The notes below the pieces were generated by a model that searched no databases, was not told where the DNA came from, and saw nothing but the letters and a program-made list of their open reading frames with translations. From contig NZ_CP031716.1 of assembly GCF_001696605.3 (NCBI RefSeq), positions 1,426,001 to 1,490,000 on the forward strand: a stretch of 64,000 nt of DNA, given 5' to 3'. Positions 37,618-46,490 of this stretch are shown here, piece after piece; the first letter of the stretch is position 1, and the number at the start of each line of letters is the position of its first letter. The position numbers and the translations under genes were made by a program. The DNA is from Acinetobacter wuhouensis. Its GTDB lineage: Bacteria; Pseudomonadota; Gammaproteobacteria; Pseudomonadales; Moraxellaceae.

Positions 37618-38229
37618 ATGACTAAAAAAGTGGAGTTTGAGCATGGAGGTGCTAGGGCAAATGCAGGGCGAAAGGCGCAGTTCAATGAGCCGACAAAAGT
37701 TATCCGTGTACCTGAATCTCAAGCTGATTTTATCAAAAATTGGTTACTCAAAAATTTCAAAAATGCGCAACAGAGTGACTTGTCTACCTCATTGAATATT
37801 CAAACTGTACAAGCAAAGAATGATAAAATTTATCAAATTCCCTTAGCAACAGAGCGTGTTGCAGCAGGGATGCCAGTTGCTGTTCAAGATACGATAGAAC
37901 AGTCTTTGGACATGAATGAATATTTAATTCGCAATGAAAACTCAACATTTATTGTCAAAGCCAATTCTTTGTCTATGCTAGATGTAGGCATTGATATTGA
38001 GGATCCTTTGGTTGTTGATCGGAGTCTTTCTGCGAAATCTGGCGATATTATCATTGCACGAATAGACAATGATTTTACGGTGAAACGTTTGATGATCGAT
38101 AAACAGTTTGATCCACCAAAAGTCTGGCTCAAAGCTGAAAATCCTGATTTTAAAAATATTTATATAGAAGAAGGACAAGAGTTTGAGATTTGGGGCGTTG
38201 TGACCTACAACTTAAAACCGATGCGCTAA
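37618..38229 (+). CDS. umuDAb: UmuDAb-type SOS regulator (self-cleaving UmuD homologue)
   Basis: 203 residues, the length reported for Acinetobacter UmuDAb. The first 60 or so residues form the extra N-terminal region (GGARANAGRKAQFNEPTKVIRVPES) absent from E. coli UmuD. The S24 peptidase part shows the cleavage site Ala83-Gly84 (ERVAAGMPV), Ser119 (KANSLSM) and Lys156 (FTVKRL). UmuDAb acts as a LexA-like repressor in these LexA-less bacteria and is inactivated by RecA-stimulated self-cleavage. No umuC follows. Confidence 0.92.
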   Translation: MTKKVEFEHGGARANAGRKAQFNEPTKVIRVPESQADFIKNWLLKNFKNAQQSDLSTSLNIQTVQAKNDKIYQIPLATERVAAGMPVAVQDTIEQSLDMNEYLIRNENSTFIVKANSLSMLDVGIDIEDPLVVDRSLSAKSGDIIIARIDNDFTVKRLMIDKQFDPPKVWLKAENPDFKNIYIEEGQEFEIWGVVTYNLKPMR

Positions 38230-38430
38230 ATATTTCTATTTCATGGTTTTATCTTAATATTATTCTTTGATGATTCACGTTGATTATATTTTTTGTAGTC
38301 ACTTTTTTAGTTTTATGTGCTGATTAACTGTGCCTAGTACGTCATTATTTGTCGTATTGGGTGTTTTTCAGCCTAGTATTCATCTCTATCTTAAATATAA
38401 TAGATACTATAAACACGATGAGATCTAAGA

Positions 38431-38670
38431 ATGAAAGATTTAAATACGATACGCGAAACTTTAAAAAATATTCAAAATCGACAAAATAAGAATCAAGCCA
38501 TTTTTTTAATTGGCATGGTAGATTTAAATGATTTAGATATTTCATGGCTAATTGACGAAAACTATATTGAAATTGATGATGCAATTTCTTATTTAGATAA
38601 TAAGGATACTGTTTTTATTAAAGATATAACTTTTAAGGGTAAGAAACTTTTATACCAGCTAAGTATTTAA
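38431..38670 (+). CDS. Small protein downstream of UmuDAb, possible DdrR-like
   Basis: 79 residues: MKDLNTIRETLKNIQNRQNKNQAIFLIGMVDLNDLDISWL, then FIKDITFKGKKLLYQL. The end resembles the wing of a small winged-helix protein. Its size suits DdrR, the UmuDAb corepressor, but DdrR is usually divergent from umuDAb whereas this gene is on the same strand 200 bases on. The identity is open. Confidence 0.6.
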   Translation: MKDLNTIRETLKNIQNRQNKNQAIFLIGMVDLNDLDISWLIDENYIEIDDAISYLDNKDTVFIKDITFKGKKLLYQLSI

Positions 38671-38915
38671 TTGATTGAATTTTTTTTAAAACATAAAATT
38701 TATTTTTTATCATAAGGTTAAGTGAAGATACTAATGAATTAAGTCGGTTTGAAATAACAAAAATGCTTTATTTGATCCAAATCAATTTTGATCAATTGAT
38801 TTGGATTTTTATTTAAATCAATCAAACAGAGATGGATCCGTAAATTTGAACAACTCCTATAAGTGATATTCTGCTCCTCAAATGATGTTATAAACATCAA
38901 TATATGGAGTATTTT

Positions 38916-39221
38916 ATGGCACGTAGACCAAGAAGAAATCATTCAAATGATTTTAAAGCTAAGGTAGCACTTGCTGCGATTAAAGCAGAAAAAACACTTG
39001 CTGAATTGAGTGCTGAGTTTGATGTTCATCAAAACCAAATTATTGACTGGAAAAATCAATTGATCTCAGCTTCCTCGCAAGCTTTCGATCAATCAAAAGC
39101 TCCAACAGAACCACCCATCGATCTAAAAAAACTACATGCAAAAATCGGTGAGCAGGCATTAGAAATTGATTTTTTAGAAGGTGTGTTGAAGAAACTGGGC
39201 CGCTTCAACCACAAAAGTTAA
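38916..39221 (+). CDS. IS3-family transposase OrfA
   Basis: About 101 residues from the ATG at 38916 (MARRPRRNHSNDFKAKVALAAIKAEKTLAELSAEF), the helix-turn-helix DNA-binding half, ending with a leucine-zipper-like coiled coil (LDLKKLHAKIGEQALEIDFLEGVL pattern). An in-frame start at 38904 would add four residues. Confidence 0.92.
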   Translation: MARRPRRNHSNDFKAKVALAAIKAEKTLAELSAEFDVHQNQIIDWKNQLISASSQAFDQSKAPTEPPIDLKKLHAKIGEQALEIDFLEGVLKKLGRFNHKS

Positions 39222-40048
39222 TCGACGACTCACTTCAGATTTCAGTATCTAAGCAAGCTAAGCTGCTGAAAGTCTCCCGTGGTTGTTATTACTATCGCCC
39301 AAAACCTGTGAGTGCATCAGATCTGAAGCTGATGCGATGTATTGATGAATTACATATGCAATATCCTTTTGCAGGCAGTCGTATGATGCGTGATTTGTTG
39401 AATCGTCAAGGACATCATATAGGACGACGTCATACACGTACTTTAATGAAGAAAATGGGTATTCAGGCGTTATATTGCAAACCAAATTTAAGCCAGGCTA
39501 ATCAAGCTCACCGTAAATATCCATATCTGCTCAAAGGGTTGGCTATTCAGCGCAGTAATCAAGTGTGGTCTACGGATATAACGTATATCCCTATGGCAAA
39601 AGGCTTTGTTTATTTATGTGCTGTGATTGATTGGCATAGCCGCAAGGTACTTGCGCATAGGGTATCGATTAGTATGGAGGTGGATTTTTGTATTTCGGCT
39701 TTAAATGAAGCGATTGAAAAATATGGTCGACCTGAAATATTTAATACAGACCAAGGCAGCCAGTTTACCAGTGATGCATTTATTGATGTATTGAAATCAA
39801 ATGGCATTCAAATCAGTATGGATGGTAAAGGTCGATGGGTAGATAATGTGATGGTTGAACGATTATGGCGGAGCGTTAAATATGAAGAGGTGTATCTCAA
39901 AGCTTATAGCAGTGTCACAGATGCGAAAAAGCAATTAAGTGCATATTTTGAGTTTTATAATTTGAAACGACCTCATTCGAGTCTAGACAAAATGACACCA
40001 AATGAGTTTTACTATGATCAGCTACCCCAACAAAACAAGGTGGCTTAA
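39215..40048 (+). CDS. IS3-family transposase OrfB (DDE integrase), expressed by -1 frameshift
   Basis: The frame is open from upstream of 39215 (KLIDDSLQISVSKQAKLL) without its own good start; a GTG at 39308 is the first conventional start. The HTH_21 region (LHMQYPFAGSRMMRDLL) precedes the rve core: DITYIPMAKGFVYLCAVID (first Asp), FNTDQGSQFTS (second Asp), and VERLWRSVKYEEVY (Glu). OrfB lies in the -1 frame relative to OrfA, consistent with the programmed OrfAB fusion of IS3 elements; I could not pinpoint a classic slippery heptamer. Confidence 0.9.
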   Translation, partial: KLIDDSLQISVSKQAKLLKVSRGCYYYRPKPVSASDLKLMRCIDELHMQYPFAGSRMMRDLLNRQGHHIGRRHTRTLMKKMGIQALYCKPNLSQANQAHRKYPYLLKGLAIQRSNQVWSTDITYIPMAKGFVYLCAVIDWHSRKVLAHRVSISMEVDFCISALNEAIEKYGRPEIFNTDQGSQFTSDAFIDVLKSNGIQISMDGKGRWVDNVMVERLWRSVKYEEVYLKAYSSVTDAKKQLSAYFEFYNLKRPHSSLDKMTPNEFYYDQLPQQNKVA

Positions 40049-40221
40049 CTAGAGCGGAATATCACTTATAAATACGCTTTTAGTTGTTCAAACAAGTGGG
40101 ACCACCTCTAAACATCATTATAGATCGTTTTTTAAATGCGCTTTAAGTAGCAATTGCTTGTTTATTTCCTAATCTCACGTTAAATATAGATTGATAAAAT
40201 TCAAAAATAAAAGGATTTAGA

Positions 40222-40974
40222 GTGAAAAGACCAAAGCATATTCACAAATCGGAATGGAAAGCGCGTTGTCAGTTGGCTGCACTGTATCGTTTGATTGCTT
40301 ATTATAAAATGACGGATTTAATTGATACACACATTAGTCTGCGTGTTCCGGATGAACCCAATCATTTTTTGATTAATCGTTATGGTGTAACTTTTGATCA
40401 GATGACAGCATCAGATTTGGTTAAAATCGATCACGAAGGAAAGATCGTTGCTGACTATGATCAAGGGAAAATGGTCAATGTCGCAGGTTTTGTGATTCAT
40501 TCTGCATTGCATCATGCGAGCGAAAATATTCACTGTGTAATACATACTCATACCGCAGATGGGATTGCAGTTTCTGCTCAGGAGAAAGGTTTACTCCCTT
40601 TATCACAACATGCGCTCAAGTTTTATAATAATATCGCGTACCATGAGTATGAGGGGATTGCATTTTCTACCGAAGAACGTGAGCGATTGGTGAATGATTT
40701 AGGCACACATCGTTGTATGATTTTGCGTAATCACGGGTTGTTGGCGACAGGGGACTCAATCGCACGAGCATTTCATGAGATTTATTTTTTGGAGCGAGCT
40801 TGCCAGATTCAAATCAAAGCAATGAGTAGTACTAAATTGCATTACCCAAATAAAGAAGTGTGTGAATATACGCTAAAACAATTTGAAAGTGATGCTGCGG
40901 AACCTATTATTCATGCTGCTTGGAATGCAGCTTTATCACTCATTAAAGATCAAAAGAAAGATTATTGTTCTTGA
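40222..40974 (+). CDS. Class II aldolase/adducin-family protein
   Basis: 250 residues with a GTG start at 40222 and AAAAGGATTT ahead. The fold signatures are THISLRVPDEPNHFLINRYG near residue 37, the zinc His pair in CVIHTHTADGIAVSA, and LRNHGLLATGDSIARAFHEIYFLERAC. Members include fuculose-phosphate aldolase and decarboxylases; the longer adducin-like form here is common in proteobacteria without a known substrate. It lies between an IS and a MITE-like element. Confidence 0.87.
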   Translation: MKRPKHIHKSEWKARCQLAALYRLIAYYKMTDLIDTHISLRVPDEPNHFLINRYGVTFDQMTASDLVKIDHEGKIVADYDQGKMVNVAGFVIHSALHHASENIHCVIHTHTADGIAVSAQEKGLLPLSQHALKFYNNIAYHEYEGIAFSTEERERLVNDLGTHRCMILRNHGLLATGDSIARAFHEIYFLERACQIQIKAMSSTKLHYPNKEVCEYTLKQFESDAAEPIIHAAWNAALSLIKDQKKDYCS

Positions 40975-40993
40975 TTCATTTTTCAGAACTTCG

Positions 40994-41265
40994 TTAGGGT
41001 CTGTTGACATTTCATAAATAGCTTGCGTTGTCGGCTAAAATTGAGCAGACGAGGCATGAAGTGCAAAGAATGGTGGTTCCATTTTTAAACTTCATAACGA
41101 AGTTTGCGATAATTTTAGCCACAACCCTTCGGGACTAGTGTATTTTTTGCTGCTACTTCGTTGTGAACTACTCACTTAGAATAACTAAGTTTCGTATTTC
41201 ACGCCTAGTATCAGCTAAAAAATACACAAAGTCGCAAACATAGACGAATTGTCAACAGACCCTAA
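40994..41265. repeat. MITE-like element with perfect 16-bp terminal inverted repeats
   Basis: 272 bases bounded by TTAGGGTCTGTTGACA and its exact complement TGTCAACAGACCCTAA. Internal complementary segments (for example TTTGCGATAATTTTAGC and GCTAAAAAATACACAAAGTCGCAAA) suggest it can fold over much of its length. No open frame of note and no transposase, so any movement would need an enzyme supplied elsewhere. It fills most of the gap between the aldolase and pirin genes. Confidence 0.85.
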
Positions 41266-41278
41266 TTCCCAGAACATA

Positions 41279-41310
41279 AAAAACCTCCATATTGGTATAT
41301 GGAGGTTTTT
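41279..41310 (-). terminator. Intrinsic terminator of the pirin gene
   Basis: AAAACCTCCATAT-TGGT-ATATGGAGGTTTT with A/T runs on both sides; could serve both directions. Confidence 0.9.
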
Positions 41311-41325
41311 CTTTACCAATGATGA

Positions 41326-42015
41326 TTAGTTGTTGAGATCAAACCAAATGAATTGGCTATTTTCTTTAGCAACAATGGTAGCATCCTCATCAAATAGATA
41401 AGCATCACCTGGTTTTACGATTTGACCTGCAATATCAATTTCACCTTCAATCACATGTACATAGTTGAACTTTTGAGTTGCTTTGACTTCAAGTGAATGA
41501 CCATTTTCCAAATACGCTGCTTTGATTTCAGCATTTTGGCGTATATGCATAGGTGCATTATCATTCGGTCCTGCAATCAATTGCCATTCATTCGGTGATT
41601 TTTTAGGATCACGTTCAATTTGTTGATAATCCGGTTCAGCATCACGTACATTTGGAATCACCCAGATTTGAAGCATATGTACAGCTTCATCTCCCTGATT
41701 CATTTCACTATGTTGTACACCTGTACCTGCGCTCATCAACTGCCATTCACCCGCATTGATATGGCGCTCATTACCCATGGTGTCTTTATGAGAAATTGTA
41801 CCTTTGAGTACACAGGTCAAGATTTCCATATTGTCATGTGGATGAGTACCAAAGCCATTATGTGCAGCGATGGTGTCATCATTAATCACGCGCAATGAAC
41901 CAACACCCATGTATTTAGGATCGTACCAACTCCCAAACGAAAAACTATGTTTGCTGTCTAACCAACCAATTTGGGCATGACCACGATTTTCACTGTGATG
42001 TAAGAATGTATTCAT
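41326..42015 (-). CDS. Pirin-family bicupin protein
   Basis: 229 residues. The N-terminal cupin has SFSFGSWYDPKYMGVGSLRVINDD and THPHDNMEILTCVLKG with the metal His residues and Glu; AGTGVQHSEMN is the second half. The C-terminal cupin is degenerate. It resembles E. coli YhhW, a pirin able to oxidise quercetin. The biological role is uncertain. Confidence 0.93.
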   Translation of the reverse strand: MNTFLHHSENRGHAQIGWLDSKHSFSFGSWYDPKYMGVGSLRVINDDTIAAHNGFGTHPHDNMEILTCVLKGTISHKDTMGNERHINAGEWQLMSAGTGVQHSEMNQGDEAVHMLQIWVIPNVRDAEPDYQQIERDPKKSPNEWQLIAGPNDNAPMHIRQNAEIKAAYLENGHSLEVKATQKFNYVHVIEGEIDIAGQIVKPGDAYLFDEDATIVAKENSQFIWFDLNN

Positions 42016-42226
42016 TTCAAATCTCCAATTCTTTATTTTTTAACTTGAGCTCAGTTTATGCTTTATATAATTGGGATAAAACCTTAAAAATACAACGTAT
42101 CGTTCTGATTCTGAAATGATCAAAGATTGTATTGAATCAGCCTTTTTAGTTAAGGCTTTTGATAGATTTTATTTTGGCTTATTTTAATAAAAATTATGAA
42201 CTTGCGATCAATTCGGGCAACCCAAT

Positions 42227-42256
42227 AAAAAACCAGTGCCTTAACACTGGTTTTTT
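42227..42256 (-). terminator. Intrinsic terminator of the L,D-transpeptidase gene
   Basis: AAAAAACCAGTG-CCTTAA-CACTGGTTTTTT. Confidence 0.92.
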
Positions 42257-42278
42257 GATATGTACTGTAAATCAAAAA

Positions 42279-43517
42279 TTATTCTAAGAATTTAACAGTA
42301 ACACCAGACTTAACTTTTCGACCTAAATCATTGGCATCCCAGTTGGTTAAACGAATACAACCATGAGAAGCAGTTTTTGAAATTGCTGAAGGGTTCGGTG
42401 TACCGTGAATACCAAATGACTTTTTGCTTAAACCAATCCAGATATTACCTACAGGACCATTTGGACCAGGTGGTAATGACAATGGTTTACGGTTATTGCC
42501 TTGTAAGAAGTTACTTGGTGAATATCCATACCATGGATTTGGAGCTACACCTGTAACTTTATATGTACCTGTCGGAGAAGGTGTGTCTGAGCTACCAATT
42601 GTTGCTGGGAATGATCCAACCATCTGATTTTGTGCATTAAACAAATAAAGTTGTTTAGCACCTTTATGGGCAACAATTAAATGAATATTTTCAGGTAAGT
42701 CATTACGGATATTGGTGACAATGATTTTTTCACCCGCTTTTTTGAAAGTTGCTTTAGGATTTAATTTCTTTAAGAAATCCTCATCCATATGGAACTTTTC
42801 ACCCAACATTTCTGTGACACGAGTGTAATACAACCCTTTCATTTTGGCTTGTAATGCGTAATCACGTGGGATTGAGGCTGCATATGGACCTTTTAGGTCA
42901 GCATCTGTCAATGTGTATTCAACAAAAGCAGGTTTATTACCTTGTTTAGCAATTAAAGCATCCCATGTTTCTTTGGTGAGTTCACCAGTCGGTTTAATTC
43001 CGTTCATTTGTTGGAATGAAGCAATTGCCTTTAAAGTATTCATACCGCTAGAGCCATCAATTGCACCTGGCGAAGCATGTGAGTTATTTAACATTACATG
43101 CGCGCGCGCATAGACAGGGAACTGTCCTTTACCGATATTTTCATACCATGACGCGTTGTTCATACCATCTAAAGTCCAAGAGGCTTTAGGTGCATTTGGA
43201 TTGCTGGCTGTTTTTGCAGTAGCAGGAGCTGTCGTAGTGGTAGCCGTTGGTGCTTGAGCTGTTTCTGAGTTCTTAGACTCTGTTTGTTCTAAATTTTGCA
43301 GTGTATCTGCTGCTTTATTTAAATCTTGTTGCTCTTGCGGGCTAATCTGAGCCTCAACACTTGATGCTGAATTATCAATAGCAAGTGGATCAATTGGATC
43401 CTCTACAGGAGCTGCAACTTTTTTAGGTGTGAGAGGTTGCTCCGCCGTAGATGCAGCAAAAGCTGTACCTGTTAATAAACAGCTTAAACTCAAAGCAAGA
43501 ATTGAGCGAACGAACAT
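42279..43517 (-). CDS. Periplasmic L,D-transpeptidase (YkuD) with peptidoglycan-binding domain
   Basis: 412 residues from the ATG at 43517 (AAGGTTG site; the track-length start at 43526 is a TTG). Signal peptide MFVRSILALSLSCLLTGTAFAA, then an Ala/Thr-rich linker, a PG_binding_1-like region (SSGMNTLKAIASFQQMNGIKPTGELTKETW), a LysM-like or spacer segment, and the YkuD domain with HGTPNPSAISKTASHGCIRLTNWD, whose Cys is the nucleophile. It forms 3-3 crosslinks in, or modifies, peptidoglycan, as do the Ldt enzymes of Acinetobacter. Confidence 0.93.
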   Translation of the reverse strand: MFVRSILALSLSCLLTGTAFAASTAEQPLTPKKVAAPVEDPIDPLAIDNSASSVEAQISPQEQQDLNKAADTLQNLEQTESKNSETAQAPTATTTTAPATAKTASNPNAPKASWTLDGMNNASWYENIGKGQFPVYARAHVMLNNSHASPGAIDGSSGMNTLKAIASFQQMNGIKPTGELTKETWDALIAKQGNKPAFVEYTLTDADLKGPYAASIPRDYALQAKMKGLYYTRVTEMLGEKFHMDEDFLKKLNPKATFKKAGEKIIVTNIRNDLPENIHLIVAHKGAKQLYLFNAQNQMVGSFPATIGSSDTPSPTGTYKVTGVAPNPWYGYSPSNFLQGNNRKPLSLPPGPNGPVGNIWIGLSKKSFGIHGTPNPSAISKTASHGCIRLTNWDANDLGRKVKSGVTVKFLE

Positions 43518-43795
43518 GTAAATCAACCTTAAGAATTATTCATAATGTATAACAAAAAATCCTAGCAAGTATTACAGAATTTAGAAGGTGTTGCAGTATT
43601 TGTTTTGTGTTGATCATTTTTTCCTATAGAAATTTTAACTCAAAGATGGTTTTGTTTTATTTTCGTATATGCATTTACAATTTAAATCAATCAAATAATC
43701 CATAAACTTTATCAATAAATAGTGCGTAGAAATGATTAAATCACAAGCCTTTTTGCTATGATGGGGAGAATTTAATTTTTAGATTGGGAAAGTAA

Positions 43796-44869
43796 ATGAC
43801 GACCTTAAAAAATGATCGCTTTCTACGTGCCTTATTGCGTGAGCCTGTAGATACAACACCAGTATGGATGATGCGACAAGCGGGACGTTATTTACCAGAA
43901 TATCGTGCAACACGTGCGACAGCAGGTGACTTTCTTTCCCTTTGTAAAAATAATGATTTTGCTTGTGAAGTGACTTTGCAACCTTTGCGCCGTTACGATC
44001 TTGATGCTGCAATTCTATTTTCTGACATTTTAACAGTTCCAGATGCATTGGGTTTAGGGCTTTATTTTGAAACAGGTGAAGGTCCTAAATTTCACAAAAC
44101 AGTGCGTACCGAACAAGATGTGGCGAATTTACCGAAATTCAATGCCAAGTCTGATCTTGATTATGTAATGAATGCTGTAACAACGATTCGCTCAGCGCTG
44201 GGTGGTCAAGTTCCTTTGATTGGTTTCTCAGGCAGCCCTTGGACATTGGCGACTTATATGATTGAGGGCGGTTCAAGTAAAGATTTCCGCTTTACCAAAC
44301 AAATGATGTATGCCCAGCCAGAAGTTCTCCATGCTTTGTTAGATCGTTTAGCAGACGCTGTCATTGACTATTTAAATGCTCAAATTGATGCAGGTGCACA
44401 AGCAGTACAAATTTTTGATAGTTGGGGTGGTGCATTAGCACATCGTGAATATTTAGAATTTTCTTTGAAATACATGCAGAAAATCGTTGCAGGCTTAAAA
44501 CGTGAAAATGAAGGGCGTAAAGTGCCTGTGATTTTATTCACCAAAGGCGGTGGTCAATGGTTAGAACCAATGGTTGCCACAGGGGCGGATGCTTTTGGTT
44601 TAGATTGGACGACACCATTGAATGTGGCGCGTCAAACAGTCAATGGTCGTGCGGCGCTACAAGGGAACTTAGACCCTGCAACATTATATGGATCGGCTGC
44701 AACAATTGAAAAAGCCACCAAAGCAATGTTAGACGATGCGTATGCCAATGGCGAAAAAACAGGTTATGTGGCGAACTTAGGTCATGGGATTACGCAATGG
44801 GTTGATCCTGAACGTCCGAAAGCGTTTATCGATACTGTACATGAATATAGCGCGAAATATTTAGGTTAA
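43796..44869 (+). CDS. hemE: Uroporphyrinogen decarboxylase
   Basis: 357 residues. N-terminal [20 protein letters not shown] is diagnostic; [14 protein letters not shown] holds the catalytic Asp, and [24 protein letters not shown] and NLGHGI are typical. It converts uroporphyrinogen III to coproporphyrinogen III in heme synthesis. Confidence 0.98.
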   Translation: MTTLKNDRFLRALLREPVDTTPVWMMRQAGRYLPEYRATRATAGDFLSLCKNNDFACEVTLQPLRRYDLDAAILFSDILTVPDALGLGLYFETGEGPKFHKTVRTEQDVANLPKFNAKSDLDYVMNAVTTIRSALGGQVPLIGFSGSPWTLATYMIEGGSSKDFRFTKQMMYAQPEVLHALLDRLADAVIDYLNAQIDAGAQAVQIFDSWGGALAHREYLEFSLKYMQKIVAGLKRENEGRKVPVILFTKGGGQWLEPMVATGADAFGLDWTTPLNVARQTVNGRAALQGNLDPATLYGSAATIEKATKAMLDDAYANGEKTGYVANLGHGITQWVDPERPKAFIDTVHEYSAKYLG

Positions 44870-44902
44870 TGGAATATCTAAAAGACCTATGTTGATATTT
44901 TC

Positions 44903-45709
44903 ATGATCTATTTCAAATCATTATTTGAATTCCTTTATAAGGCAGCATCGGCTGCCTTATTTGGTATTTTATTGCTCATAGCTTTTGTGTTGACAGCGCA
45001 TATGGAAAGCCATGAGTTTTATGGTTTCTTTCGCTATGACTATTTACTATTTTATGCCCTGATCATTCAAGTGTGTTTGCTCTATTTAAAACTTGAATCA
45101 TGGTCAGAAGCCAAAGTCATTGCTTTATTTCATATCATGGCAATGGGGATGGAGATCTTTCTTACGCACCCACAAATTGCATCTTGGCAATATCCTCAAC
45201 CTGCGGTTTTCAAATTATTAACAGTCCCTTTATTTGCTGGATTTATGTATTCAGCAGTGGGTAGTTTTTTTGCACGATCCTTACGACTCTATCAAGTTTC
45301 ATTTTCAAAACTACCTAGTTTTGCCAATATGCTCAGTTTGGCAGTGTTGTCCTATATCAATTTTATGAGCAAGTTTTTTATTCCAGATTTTCGAAATTTA
45401 CTTTTTTTATGGAGCGTTGTGATTTTTTGGAAAACCAAAATTCGCTTTGAATTACAACAACACCAATTTCAATTACCGATGCTTCCAGTGCTTCTTATTT
45501 TGGCATTCTTGATATGGATTGCAGAGAATATTAGTACCTTTTATAAAATTTGGTTATACCCAAGTCAAGTCGATGCTTGGCACATGGTCGGGTGGGGAAA
45601 ACTAGGTTCTTGGTACTTATTGCTACTGTTAAGTCTCGTTTTAGTGCTCAAGATTCTTGGTATACGTACGAAAGGTGGTGATTGGTCACTAAATAAGTAC
45701 AATAAATAG
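44903..45709 (+). CDS. DUF817-family integral membrane protein
   Basis: 268 residues with about eight membrane helices. HMESHEFYGFFRYDYLLFYALIIQ, EIFLTHPQIASWQYP and the C-terminal IAENISTFYKIWLYPSQVDAW with KLGSWYLLLLLS match DUF817. Function unknown. It follows hemE by 33 bases and may share its transcript. Confidence 0.88.
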   Translation: MIYFKSLFEFLYKAASAALFGILLLIAFVLTAHMESHEFYGFFRYDYLLFYALIIQVCLLYLKLESWSEAKVIALFHIMAMGMEIFLTHPQIASWQYPQPAVFKLLTVPLFAGFMYSAVGSFFARSLRLYQVSFSKLPSFANMLSLAVLSYINFMSKFFIPDFRNLLFLWSVVIFWKTKIRFELQQHQFQLPMLPVLLILAFLIWIAENISTFYKIWLYPSQVDAWHMVGWGKLGSWYLLLLLSLVLVLKILGIRTKGGDWSLNKYNK

Positions 45710-45854
45710 TCTTTGAATTGTCATATTTTGATTTGCTTATCTAAATTTATGTGATAAATCTAAACAGGTGTAATAGTGTTTACACAAAATTGAAAATAAC
45801 AATTTACATATGTTGAGTTTAAAAATAATACATATGAAAATTCTGGAGAATTAT

Positions 45855-46325
45855 ATGTTAAAAAAAATCGCTTTAGCTGCTGTATTGGCTGCTGGTTCTA
45901 GTGTTGCAATGGCTGATCCAGATGTGGGTTGTGGTGTGGGTTCACAAGTGTGGGCAGGTCAATCTGGTAAAATTCCTAAAATTTTAGCTGCGACGACCAA
46001 TGGTATTTTTACTAACCAATTACTCGGTATTACATTCGGTACTTTGGGTTGTAATGGCAATGGTAAAGTGACTGCACAAGCTGTAACGTTTACCAATGAA
46101 AACTCTGAAGCACTTGCTCGTGATATGGCTGTAGGTCAGGGTGAAAGCTTGAATGTTCTGGCTTCTTTATTAAACATCAAAGATGCAGATAAAGCGCATT
46201 TCAATGCTGTCGCTAAATCAAACTTCTCTAGTATTTATTCAGCTCAAAATCAAAATTCTCAACAAGTTCTTGCAGCACTTCAACAAGTAATGGCTCAAGA
46301 TCAAGTATTAAAAGCTTACGTTTAA
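45855..46325 (+). CDS. DUF3015-family exported protein
   Basis: 156 residues from the ATG at 45855 (CTGGAGAATT site). The signal peptide is MLKKIALAAVLAAGSSVAMAD; the mature part starts PDVGCGVGSQVWAGQSGKI and has ATTNGIFTNQLLGITFGTLGC, the DUF3015 pattern with two cysteines. Periplasmic, function unknown. Confidence 0.87.
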   Translation: MLKKIALAAVLAAGSSVAMADPDVGCGVGSQVWAGQSGKIPKILAATTNGIFTNQLLGITFGTLGCNGNGKVTAQAVTFTNENSEALARDMAVGQGESLNVLASLLNIKDADKAHFNAVAKSNFSSIYSAQNQNSQQVLAALQQVMAQDQVLKAYV

Positions 46326-46334
46326 TATAGAATC

Positions 46335-46359
46335 AACCCTGCCTTGTTGCAGGGTTTTT
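46335..46359 (+). terminator. Intrinsic terminator after the DUF3015 gene
   Basis: AACCCTGC-CTTGTT-GCAGGGTT followed by TTT. Confidence 0.85.
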
Positions 46360-46490
46360 CTTGCCCAAATTTTATGAAACAAACGGTATTGGATACTGAA
46401 TCTTTCAATATAAACATGAGAATTATATTTAAAATGGATTTATATTCATCCAATATCAACATGATATAACAACGAAAAATTGACGATTGA

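Larger units (their letters stand above)
38828..40109 (+). mobile_element. IS3-family insertion sequence with AAAC target duplication
   Basis: 1282 bases. The ends are imperfect inverted repeats: left AGAGATGG..TTTGAACAACT, right (complement) AGAGGTGG..TTTGAACAACT, and further in both share ATAAGTGATATTC. The element is flanked on both sides by AAAC (38824-38827 and 40110-40113), as expected of a 4-bp target duplication. It carries overlapping-frame orfA and orfB and appears intact, so it may be active. Confidence 0.85.

Noticed and set aside
40994..41265. Remnant of a full insertion sequence
   Set aside because: No transposase-like frame is present inside the perfect terminal repeats, so a MITE-like element is the better description.
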